Assembly: GCF_002454115.1 (NCBI RefSeq)
Contig: NZ_DKIH01000004.1
Location: 106,176 to 143,098 of the forward strand
Reading direction: 5' to 3'
DNA length: 36,923 nt
Source of the DNA: Sphingopyxis sp. UBA6723
GTDB taxonomy: Bacteria > Pseudomonadota > Alphaproteobacteria > Sphingomonadales > Sphingomonadaceae
Shown here: piece by piece, positions 23,392 to 30,626 of the stretch
Layout of the letters: the number at the start of each line of letters is the position of its first letter
How positions within the stretch are numbered: the stretch's first letter is position 1
Translations under genes and position numbers: made by a program
Notes under the pieces: generated by a model
The model's input: only the letters and a program-made list of their open reading frames with translations
Database searches by the model: none
What the model was told of the DNA's origin: nothing

Positions 23392-24978
23392 TTATTTCTT
23401 CGCCGCAGCCTTCTTGGCCGGAGCCTTCTTCGCCGCAGCGGGCTTTTCTTCGGTCTTGGCTTCGGCCTTCTTGGCCGGAGCGGCCTCAGCCTTCTTTGCC
23501 GGTGCCTTCTTGGCAGGAGCCGCCTCGGCGGCATCTTCCTTCACATCGGCCTTTTTGGCTGCGGGCTTTTTCGCCGCCGCCTTCTTGGCCGGCTTGTGGT
23601 CGTGGTCATGATCGTGATCACAGCCCGGACCGTGGACGTGGCCGCTGTCGTCATCGGCTTCGATCGCCGCTTCCAGTTCCTCGCGGGTGGTTTCGCGGTC
23701 GCTGATCTCGGCCTTCTCGAACAGGAAGTCGACGACCTTGTCCTCATAGAGCGGGGCGCGGAGCTGGGCCGCGGCGAGTGCGTCCTGCTGGACATATTCC
23801 ATGAAGCGGCCGCGATCTTCGGGGCGATATTGCTGCGCCGCCTGCATGATCAGCCGCTGCATTTCCTGCTGCGACACCTGCACGCCATGCGCCTGGCCGA
23901 TTTCGGACAGGAGCAGGCCCAGGCGGACGCGGCGCACCGCGATCGCATGATAATCGTCGCGGTCGGCTTCCAGCTCGGCCTTCGCCGCGGCAGGATCGTC
24001 CTCGTTTTCGACTTCCTGCTCCAGCTGCTGCCAGATCTGCGCGAATTCGGCCTCGACCATCGTCGGCGGCACATCGAAATCATGGCTCGCCGCGAGCTGG
24101 TCGAGCAGCTTGCGCTTCATATAGGTGCGCGTCAGGCCGTTCAGTTCCTGCTCGACCTGATCCTTCATCAGCTCTTTCAGCTTGTCGAGGCTTTCGAGGC
24201 CGAGCGACTTCGCGAACTCGTCGTCGATCTTCGATGCCGCGGGAACCTTCACTTCCTTCACCGTCACGGCGAATTCAGCCTTGGCACCCTTCAGGTTTTC
24301 GACCGGATATTCGGCGGGGAAGGTGACCTTGACGGTCTTCGCATCGCCGACCTTGGCGCCGACCAGCTGGTCTTCGAAACCCGGGATCAACTGACCCGAA
24401 CCGATTTCGACCGCCATGTCTTCACCGGTGCCGCCGTCAAAGGGAACGCCGTCGACGCTGCCGGCAAAATCGATGATGACCTGGTCGCCAGCGGCAGCCT
24501 TCTTGGTCTTCGGCGCCTCTTCAAAGCGCTTCATCTGCGCGGCGAATTCTTCGATCTTAGCCATCACGGCCTTGTCGTCGGCGGGGACGGTCAGGCGCTC
24601 CAGCTTCAGCCCGTCGATCGACGGCGTCTTGATGTCGGGCAGCACTTCCAGCGCGACGGTGACTTCGGCGTCCTTGCCGGTTTCATAACCATCGGCCAGC
24701 GTGACCGCGGGCTGCAACGCGGGGCGGAGCTTTTCCTTGGCCATCAGGTCGCGAACCCCGGCGTCGATCGCCTTGTTCAGCGCGTCGGCCGACAACGCGG
24801 CGCCGTGCATCTTGCGGATCAGGTTCGGCGGCACCTTGCCGGGGCGGAAGCCGGGCATGCGCACGGTCGGCGCCATGCTCTTCACCTCGTCGTCGACGCG
24901 GGCGTCGATGTCCTTGGCGGTGATGGTCACGCGATATTCGCGCTTCAGGCCTTCGTTCAGCGTTTCGACGGTCTTCAT
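23392..24978 (-). CDS. tig: Trigger factor with an added His-rich and Lys/Ala/Pro-rich tail
   Basis: 528 residues; typical trigger factors have about 430. The ribosome-binding tail domain carries GFRPGKVP at 43-50. The FKBP-type peptidyl-prolyl isomerase domain follows (GDQVIIDFAGSVDGVPFDGG), then the helical chaperone arms. It folds nascent chains at the ribosome exit tunnel. From about residue 446 comes GHVHGPGCDHDHDHDHKP, a likely metal-binding patch, then about 60 residues of AKKA/PAKK repeats, like histone H1 or bacterial nucleoid proteins. I start at MKTVETLNEG, with AAGGAT upstream. It lies downstream of and co-directional with tRNA-Leu(TAG). Confidence 0.97.
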   Translation of the reverse strand: MKTVETLNEGLKREYRVTITAKDIDARVDDEVKSMAPTVRMPGFRPGKVPPNLIRKMHGAALSADALNKAIDAGVRDLMAKEKLRPALQPAVTLADGYETGKDAEVTVALEVLPDIKTPSIDGLKLERLTVPADDKAVMAKIEEFAAQMKRFEEAPKTKKAAAGDQVIIDFAGSVDGVPFDGGTGEDMAVEIGSGQLIPGFEDQLVGAKVGDAKTVKVTFPAEYPVENLKGAKAEFAVTVKEVKVPAASKIDDEFAKSLGLESLDKLKELMKDQVEQELNGLTRTYMKRKLLDQLAASHDFDVPPTMVEAEFAQIWQQLEQEVENEDDPAAAKAELEADRDDYHAIAVRRVRLGLLLSEIGQAHGVQVSQQEMQRLIMQAAQQYRPEDRGRFMEYVQQDALAAAQLRAPLYEDKVVDFLFEKAEISDRETTREELEAAIEADDDSGHVHGPGCDHDHDHDHKPAKKAAAKKPAAKKADVKEDAAEAAPAKKAPAKKAEAAPAKKAEAKTEEKPAAAKKAPAKKAAAKK

Positions 24979-25017
24979 TGCCTTGGTCTTATCCTTGCTC
25001 AAAATCTCGTATCGATG

Positions 25018-25040
25018 AACCCCGGCCACATGGCGGGGTT
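25018..25040 (-). other. Hairpin between tRNA-Leu(TAG) and tig
   Basis: AACCCCG/CGGGGTT forms a 7-bp stem in the 100-bp gap between the tRNA and tig. There is no U-run, so it is more likely a processing or stability element of a tRNA-tig transcript, or a chance palindrome, than a terminator. Confidence 0.3.
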
Positions 25041-25078
25041 CCCCTATCCCGGCTCCATCCCCATCAGATCGTCGGAAC

Positions 25079-25163
25079 TGGTGCGGGCGAAGGGACTCGA
25101 ACCCCCACATCTTGCGATACTGGTACCTAAAACCAGCGCGTCTACCAATTCCGCCACGCCCGC
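25079..25163 (-). tRNA. tRNA-Leu (anticodon TAG), CCA encoded
   Basis: An 85-nt class II tRNA. The acceptor GCGGGCG pairs with CGCCCGC, followed by ACCA. The anticodon stem CTGGT/ACCAG encloses TTTAGGT, reading TAG. Its sequence differs from tRNA-Leu(TAA) in this window beyond the anticodon arm. Confidence 0.97.
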
Positions 25164-25331
25164 AGAGGCTGTCGGCCGGGTGCACAAAGCCGCGCGCAAA
25201 GCCGCGCACGCCCGTGCGGGCCGCGCGGGGCTATAGCAGACGCGCCGCCGAGGGCAAGGGCGGAAAGCCCGACATTTCTGCGGGGGGAACGCGCACCGCG
25301 CCCGTTCGTTGATAAGGCAAGGAGAGCCCTT

Positions 25332-25553
25332 ATGACCTTTGCATCCAGCCTGCACGTTCGCGCCACCGATCCCTTCCCCAAACCCAAGCCCGACACCATC
25401 GAACCGATGGCCCCGCCCGAGCATCCGGTGCAGCCAACGCCGCAGGAGGATCCCGCGGGTCAGCCGCTGGAAATCCCCGGCAATCCGGGTGGCGGCGGCG
25501 ATATGGATGAACCGGGCCACGGCCCGGATGAAGTGCCGCCACAACAGGTTTAG
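25332..25553 (+). CDS. Small proline-rich protein, unrecognised
   Basis: 73 residues, probably disordered: a short start MTFASSLHVRATDPF, then segments such as PKPKPDTIEPMAPPEH, a GNPGGGGDMDEPG linker and a PPQQV end. There is no signal peptide or membrane segment. AAGGAGA lies eight bases before the ATG, a good ribosome site that supports this frame over an overlapping one. I know no family for it. The 168-bp gap between it and tRNA-Leu(TAG) shows no clear element. Confidence 0.65.
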   Translation: MTFASSLHVRATDPFPKPKPDTIEPMAPPEHPVQPTPQEDPAGQPLEIPGNPGGGGDMDEPGHGPDEVPPQQV

Positions 25554-25649
25554 TCCGGGTCGCCGCCATCCTTGTTAGGGGGGCGGCGGGCTTTGGCTGT
25601 CGTCCGTTTCGTGCTAAATTCGCGCTGCCCCGCAACAGGAGACACTGCG

Positions 25650-26402
25650 ATGCGTCCGATCTGCCTTTCCCTGCTTCTCACGGCCTGTGCCTTCCCCCTC
25701 CCCGCGCTCGCGCAGTCGGCGCCCGATGTCGCTGATCTGGTCGGTGCGCGCGGCGCGGGCGGCGAGACCCAGCTGCTCGCGCGCGGCTATGAATCGCGCC
25801 AGTCGAATGTCGTCGGCAACCAGCGCTATACCTTTTGGTACAACCAGCGCACTGGGCGCTGCATCTCGGTGGCGACGATGGACGGGCGTTATTCGGCGAT
25901 CATCGGGGTTCCGGCGGAAAATTGTCAAGGCGGCAGCCCAGCCGACGACCATCACACCCCGCCTGCCGATGCGGGCTATAGCGATCCAGCGTCGCTGGTG
26001 CTCGTCTGCTACGGTGCCGGCAACCGGCCCAGCGTGACCACTACCCCCAGCTACGACTGGAACCGGTCGAAGCATAAGTGGGAATGGGGGAGCGACGTGG
26101 TCAGCACCAACGAAGGATTCAACAGCGACGTCCAGGTCGAACTTTACGGCGATCATGGCCGCATCCATCTTGGCCCCAAGCTGGTTCCGCCGATCCATTC
26201 GGGCGGGCATGAAGGCTGGTGGGATCTGGAAAATCTGATCGTGAGCCCCGATCGCATCACCGCGACCTATCGCCTCAACGGGCTCAACAAGCCGAAGCTC
26301 GACATCGATCGTCGCTCGGGTCGTATCCAGATCAAGGCCCAGACCGACTTTTCAGGTCAGTGCGACATCGGCAATTGGGGCGCGGGGCAGCGGCGCTTCT
26401 GA
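25650..26402 (+). CDS. Unrecognised secreted protein
   Basis: 250 residues with a signal peptide (MRPICLSLLLTACAFPLPALAQ). The mature part begins with DLVGARGAGGETQLLARGYE and includes YTFWYNQRTGRCISVATMDGRY, a pattern seen in small envelope proteins of sphingomonads that carry a short beta-sheet module. The second half (VQVELYGDHGRIHLGPKLVP) looks like a separate beta domain. CAGGAGA precedes the ATG. I cannot assign a function. It is convergent with the next gene. Confidence 0.8.
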   Translation: MRPICLSLLLTACAFPLPALAQSAPDVADLVGARGAGGETQLLARGYESRQSNVVGNQRYTFWYNQRTGRCISVATMDGRYSAIIGVPAENCQGGSPADDHHTPPADAGYSDPASLVLVCYGAGNRPSVTTTPSYDWNRSKHKWEWGSDVVSTNEGFNSDVQVELYGDHGRIHLGPKLVPPIHSGGHEGWWDLENLIVSPDRITATYRLNGLNKPKLDIDRRSGRIQIKAQTDFSGQCDIGNWGAGQRRF

Positions 26403-26420
26403 CGCCGCAGTCGCCTCGCC

Positions 26421-26900
26421 TCAGCGGGTGCAGAAATCCACGAAGCGCGCGATCGCCTGTTTACCGGTCGCGGTCGCCGCCATGTCGATCGTTCGTCCGT
26501 TGGCGGTCATCCGCAACCAGCCGTTGGTTGCGAAGGCGCGGATCAGCGGCGACCCGCCCGCAATTTCCTGCGACTGGAAAAACGGCATCTCGTCGATCTC
26601 GGTCGTGCCGGTGACGCGCAGCTTCGCGCTGCCCGACGCCAGCTCGATCGCGGACAGGTCCGGCGCACCGCCCGAAATTCCGGCAAAGATGCGATTGCCG
26701 CCCTGCTCGCAGCGGAAATTCAGCGGCTGGTCGTCGGTGCCGTCGACTTCATAGGCGAGGATCGCGTCCGACACGCGATCTTCATTGACCCGCATCGTCC
26801 AGTCATAGCCGTCGTTCACCGCAGGCGCCGCGCTCGCGGTGCCGCCGAGCACCAGCATCGCCGCGCCGCCGACCGCAATCATCATCCGCTTCATCATCAT
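26421..26900 (-). CDS. Unrecognised secreted protein
   Basis: 159 residues with a signal peptide (MMMKRMMIAVGGAAMLVLGG, cleavage after TASA). The mature protein has two cysteines, FRCEQGGNRIF and the penultimate-region FVDFCTR, which could pair in the periplasm. The end LRMTANGRTIDMAATATGKQ resembles domains in invasion-associated and similar small periplasmic proteins, but the match is too weak to name. GAAGGATGA precedes the first of three ATG codons; any of them could be used. Confidence 0.75.
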   Translation of the reverse strand: MMMKRMMIAVGGAAMLVLGGTASAAPAVNDGYDWTMRVNEDRVSDAILAYEVDGTDDQPLNFRCEQGGNRIFAGISGGAPDLSAIELASGSAKLRVTGTTEIDEMPFFQSQEIAGGSPLIRAFATNGWLRMTANGRTIDMAATATGKQAIARFVDFCTR

Positions 26901-26987
26901 TCATCCTTCGCATCATGTCGGCATGGGTTTAGCCGCTTATGACGCCGAAGCCACTGAATCGACTGTGAACTCGATCACAATTTTGGG

Positions 26988-28466
26988 TCAGCTGAGCGCC
27001 TTTTTGAGCAGCTCGTTGACCACCTGCGGGTTCGCCTTGCCCTGCATCGCCTTCATCGTCTGACCGACGAAAAAACCGAACAGCGCTTCCTTGCCGCCCT
27101 TATACTGCTCGACCTTGTCGGCGTTGGCGGTCAGGATCTTGGCGATTTCGGCTTCAATCGCACCGGTGTCGCTGGTCTGCTTGAGCCCGTCGCGCTCGAC
27201 GATTGCCGCAGCGCCGTCGCCGCTTTCCAGCATCTTCTCGAACACCTGCTTCGCGATCGTCCCCGAAATCGTCCCGTCGGCAACCAGCCCGAGCAATTCG
27301 GCCGCCTGCTCAGGCGACACCGGCGAATCGGTCAGGTCGCGGCCCATGCGGTTGAGCGCACCGAACAGCTCGCTCGTCACCCAGTTCGCCGCTGTCGCCG
27401 GTTTCGCGCCGGTGGCGAGCCCAACCTCCAGCAATGTATCGAACCAGCGCGCCGCCTCGACCTCGGCGGTCAGCACATCGGCATTATAGGCCGAAATTCC
27501 CAGCGCCAGATAGCGGTCGCGCTTGGCGTCGGGCAGTTCGGGCAGGCTTTCGCGGCACTCGGCCAGAAACGCATCGTCGAGTTCGAGCGGCAGCAGATCG
27601 GGATCGGGGAAATAGCGATAATCATGCGCATCTTCCTTCGACCGCATCGACCGCGTTTCATTGCGGTCGGGATCGTACAGCCGCGTTTCCTGCACCACCG
27701 TGCCGCCGCTTTCGATCAGTTCGACCTGACGCTTCGCCTCGCCCTCGATCACCGCCATCACGAAACGCACCGAATTGACATTCTTCGTCTCGGTGCGCGT
27801 CCCGAATTCGTCGCCGGGCTTGCGAACCGACACGTTGACGTCGGCGCGCATCGAGCCTTCTTCCATATTGCCGTCGCACGACCCGACATAGCGCAGGATC
27901 GCGCGCAGCTTGCGGACATAGGCCCCGGCCTCTGCGGGCGAGCGCATGTCGGGCTTCGACACGATCTCCATCAGCGCGACGCCGCTACGGTTCAAATCGA
28001 CATAGGACATCGTCGGATGCTGATCGTGCATCAGCTTGCCGGCGTCCTGCTCGACATGGATGCGCTCGACCCCGATCACCTTTGGTTCTGGAATCCCCGC
28101 CTTCTCGTCCGCCTCGACAGTGATCGCACCTTCGCCAACAAGCGGATGATAAAGCTGCGAAATCTGATAGCCCTGCGGGAGATCGGCGTAGAAATAATTT
28201 TTGCGGTCGAACCGCGACCATTTGTTGATCTGCGCCTCGATCGCCATCCCCGTGCGCACCGCCTGGCGGATGCACTCGCGGTTCGGCACCGGCAGCATCC
28301 CCGGCATCGCGGCATCGACCAGCGACACCTGCGTGTTCGGCTCGGCCCCGAACGCCGTCGCGGCGCCCGAGAACAGCTTGGCGTTAGTCGTGATCTGGGC
28401 GTGGACCTCAAGGCCGATCACGACCTCCCACTCACCGGTTTCGCCCTTGATGCGATAGTCAGACAT
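26988..28466 (-). CDS. gatB: Aspartyl/glutamyl-tRNA amidotransferase subunit B
   Basis: 492 residues. The N-terminal GatB/GatE catalytic domain shows EVVIGLEVHAQ, KLFSGAATAFGAEPNTQV and DLPQGYQISQL. The C-terminal YqeY-like domain ends GKANPQVVNELLKKAL, which grips the tRNA. With GatA and GatC it converts Glu-tRNA(Gln) and Asp-tRNA(Asn) to the amidated forms, using ATP for phosphorylation in this subunit. I start at ATG 28466 (MSDYR), preceded by AAGGAAAG; the frame opens one codon earlier with GTG. It is the last gene of the gatCAB operon, separated from gatA by a paired palindromic repeat. Confidence 0.98.
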   Translation of the reverse strand: MSDYRIKGETGEWEVVIGLEVHAQITTNAKLFSGAATAFGAEPNTQVSLVDAAMPGMLPVPNRECIRQAVRTGMAIEAQINKWSRFDRKNYFYADLPQGYQISQLYHPLVGEGAITVEADEKAGIPEPKVIGVERIHVEQDAGKLMHDQHPTMSYVDLNRSGVALMEIVSKPDMRSPAEAGAYVRKLRAILRYVGSCDGNMEEGSMRADVNVSVRKPGDEFGTRTETKNVNSVRFVMAVIEGEAKRQVELIESGGTVVQETRLYDPDRNETRSMRSKEDAHDYRYFPDPDLLPLELDDAFLAECRESLPELPDAKRDRYLALGISAYNADVLTAEVEAARWFDTLLEVGLATGAKPATAANWVTSELFGALNRMGRDLTDSPVSPEQAAELLGLVADGTISGTIAKQVFEKMLESGDGAAAIVERDGLKQTSDTGAIEAEIAKILTANADKVEQYKGGKEALFGFFVGQTMKAMQGKANPQVVNELLKKALS

Positions 28467-28480
28467 CACTTACTTTCCTT

Positions 28481-28564
28481 GTGTCCCTGCGAAGGCAGGG
28501 ACCCATCACCTGCCGCTTCAACCTTGCACCATCCGGAGATGGGCCCCTGCCTTCGCAGGGGCAC
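28481..28564. repeat. Paired palindromic repeat between gatA and gatB
   Basis: Two inverted 27-bp arms. The left hairpin is GTCCCTGC-GAAG-GCAGGGAC followed by CCATC. The right, read on the minus strand, is GCCCCTGC-GAAG-GCAGGGGC followed by CCATC. The arms differ at two positions that pair with each other (T-A against C-G), so the hairpin is preserved. The stem, GAAR loop and CCCA-type flank match the plan of the GIY-YIG cassette ends. Confidence 0.8.
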
Positions 28565-28572
28565 AGGCCAAG

Positions 28573-30054
28573 CTACCACCACTTCTCCGCCCGCGCCGTG
28601 AACCCGGCGCGTTCCTCGATCGCCAGCCCGGCGTTGAGCACGCCCTGCTCGTCGAATGCCTTGCCGATGATCTGCAAGCCCAGCGGCAGCCCTTCGCGGT
28701 TCAGCGCCGCGGGGACCGACATCGCGGGCAGGCCCGCGAGGCTCGCGGGCACCGCGAACACGTCGTTGAGATACATCGACAGCGGATCGGCCATCTTCTC
28801 GCCCAGCCCGAACGCCGCCGACGGCGCGGTCGGCGCGAGGATCACGTCGCACGACGCAAAAGCCCGCTCGAAATCGCGCGCGATCAGCGTCCGCACCTTC
28901 TGCGCCTGCGTGTAATAGGCGTCGTAAAAGCCCGCCGACAGCACATAGGTGCCGATCATGATGCGGCGCTTGACCTCGGCCCCAAAGCCCTCGGCACGCG
29001 TCGCGGCATACATGTCCTGCAACCCCGCGCCCTGCGGCAACGCGCGCAGCCCGTAGCGCACGCCATCATAGCGCGCGAGGTTCGACGACGCCTCAGCCGG
29101 CGCGATGATGTAATAGGCGGGCAGCGCATATTTGGTGTGCGGCAGGCTGATCTCGACAACTGCGGCCCCGGCATCTTTCAGCATCGCGATCCCGGCGTCC
29201 CACATCGCATCGATGTCGGGGTCGATGCCCTCCAACCGATATTCCTTGGGAATCCCGACCGTCTTACCCTTGAGATCGCTCGACAAAGCCGCTTCCAAAT
29301 TGGGCACCGCCATGTTCAGGCTGGTCGCGTCCTTCGGATCGAAGCCCGCCATATTTTCGAGCATGATCGCGCAATCGCGTACATCGCGCGCCATCGGCCC
29401 CGCCTGGTCTAGCGAGCTGGCGAACGCCACGATGCCCCAGCGCGAGCAGCGGCCATAGGTCGGCTTGATCCCCGAAATGCCGGTGAACGCCGCGGGCTGG
29501 CGGATCGAACCGCCGGTGTCGGTCCCCGTCGCCGCGGGGCACAGTCGCGCCGCGATTGCGGTCGACGAACCGCCCGACGATCCGCCCGGCGCGAGCGACG
29601 CGTTGCCGCCATCCTTGCGCTTCCACGGGCTGATGACATTGCCGAAATAGCTCGTCTCGTTCGACGACCCCATCGCGAACTGGTCGAGGTTCAGCTTGCC
29701 CAGCATCCCCGCGCCCGCGTCCCACAATTTCTGGCTGACGGTCGATTCATAGCGCGGGACGAAACCCTCCAGCATATGGCTCGCCGCGGTCGTCTGGACG
29801 CCATCGGTGCAGAACAGATCCTTCATCCCGATCGGCACGCCCGACAAGGGTTTCAGCGTCCCCGCGGCGCGATCGGCATCGGCCGTCTTTGCTGCGGCCA
29901 GCGCATGTTCGGGCGTCTCGACGATAAACGCGTTGAGCGCCTTCGCCCCCGCGACATTGGCACTGAACGCCTCCGCCACTTCGACGGCGCTGAAATCGCC
30001 CGCGCGGTGGCCATCGCGGATCTGCGCCACGGTCAGGTTGGTGAGGTCAGTCAT
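28573..30054 (-). CDS. gatA: Aspartyl/glutamyl-tRNA amidotransferase subunit A
   Basis: A 493-residue amidase-signature enzyme that hydrolyses glutamine and channels ammonia to GatB. The Ser-cisSer-Lys triad is visible: Lys78 in GVPIGMKDL, Ser159 in APGGSSGGSS and Ser183 in TDTGGSIRQPA, with the usual 24-residue gap between the serines. Length is normal. Its ATG shares one base with the gatC stop (TAATG), so the two are translationally coupled. Confidence 0.98.
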   Translation of the reverse strand: MTDLTNLTVAQIRDGHRAGDFSAVEVAEAFSANVAGAKALNAFIVETPEHALAAAKTADADRAAGTLKPLSGVPIGMKDLFCTDGVQTTAASHMLEGFVPRYESTVSQKLWDAGAGMLGKLNLDQFAMGSSNETSYFGNVISPWKRKDGGNASLAPGGSSGGSSTAIAARLCPAATGTDTGGSIRQPAAFTGISGIKPTYGRCSRWGIVAFASSLDQAGPMARDVRDCAIMLENMAGFDPKDATSLNMAVPNLEAALSSDLKGKTVGIPKEYRLEGIDPDIDAMWDAGIAMLKDAGAAVVEISLPHTKYALPAYYIIAPAEASSNLARYDGVRYGLRALPQGAGLQDMYAATRAEGFGAEVKRRIMIGTYVLSAGFYDAYYTQAQKVRTLIARDFERAFASCDVILAPTAPSAAFGLGEKMADPLSMYLNDVFAVPASLAGLPAMSVPAALNREGLPLGLQIIGKAFDEQGVLNAGLAIEERAGFTARAEKWW

Positions 30055-30356
30055 TATTCAATCACTTTCGGGACACCGAAAAATCCGTGCATCGCCGCTG
30101 GCGCGTTCGCCAGCACATCGTCGCGGCGGTTGCCGCCGGTCAGCGGGTCGGCGTCGATCACATCGTCGCGCAGCCGCAGCGTGTTGGGGATCACCGCGGT
30201 CATCGGCTCGACCCCGGTCACATCGACCTCGCCGAGTTGTTCGACCCAGCCCAAAATGCCGTTCAATTCGCCTTCCATCGCGGCGGCTTCGGCATCGCTG
30301 ATCGCGATGCGCGCCAGCGACGCTATTTTCCTGACCGTTGCCTGATCGATTGTCAT
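30054..30356 (-). CDS. gatC: Aspartyl/glutamyl-tRNA amidotransferase subunit C
   Basis: A 100-residue belt protein that wraps the GatA-GatB interface. It starts MTIDQATVRKIASLARIAIS and has the family's GILGWVEQLGEVDVTGVEPM and RDDVIDADPL segments. It is first in gatC-gatA-gatB. The apparent Shine-Dalgarno sequence (GCAGGAA) lies in the 3' arm of a palindromic repeat that ends at the start codon, so initiation may be sensitive to folding of the repeat. Confidence 0.97.
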   Translation of the reverse strand: MTIDQATVRKIASLARIAISDAEAAAMEGELNGILGWVEQLGEVDVTGVEPMTAVIPNTLRLRDDVIDADPLTGGNRRDDVLANAPAAMHGFFGVPKVIE

Positions 30357-30382
30357 TGGGTTCCTGCCTTTGCGGGATAATG
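30357..30382 (-). repeat. Degenerate solo palindrome overlapping the gatC ribosome-binding site
   Basis: On the minus strand it reads TATCCCGC-AAAG-GCAGGAA, then CCCA, running straight into ATG. It has the same layout as the GIY-YIG cassette ends but with a partly decayed stem. AGGAA is at Shine-Dalgarno distance from gatC. Confidence 0.65.
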
Positions 30383-30470
30383 ATGCGCCGCTAGCACCGT
30401 GCCCCCTGCGCTTCAACCGTTGAGAGCGCCTTCACCGGGAGCCGAGCGCACAGGCTGTGTCGGAAAAAGA

Positions 30471-30592
30471 TTCGCGCAGAGGCGCAGAGAACGCCGAGAA
30501 AAATTCTGCGGCGCAGCCACTTCTTCCTCATTATCGATAGTGCGTGTCGCAACCCGGCGATCGTCTCTGCGGCCTCTGCGCCTCTGCGCGAA
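30471..30592. repeat. Inverted repeat pair TTCGCGCAGAGGCGCAGAG in the gatC-DUF4153 gap
   Basis: A 19-bp perfect inverted repeat at 30471-30489 and 30574-30592, with related CGCAGAG-like words inside. It lies in the 270-bp gap between gatC and the DUF4153 gene and, with the solo palindrome, accounts for most of it. It is a different family from the hairpin repeats; no coding potential. Confidence 0.7.
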
Positions 30593-30626
30593 AATATCCA
30601 CAATAGGACCTAGCCGTTGTCGTTAG

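Noticed and set aside
23400..23530. Tandem-like DNA repetition considered as a CRISPR or satellite
   Set aside because: It encodes the AKKA/PAKK tail of trigger factor in frame; unit lengths are irregular and there are no spacers.
23371..25236. 621-codon open frame on the plus strand
   Set aside because: It is antisense to trigger factor and runs through the tRNA-Leu gene; no domain.
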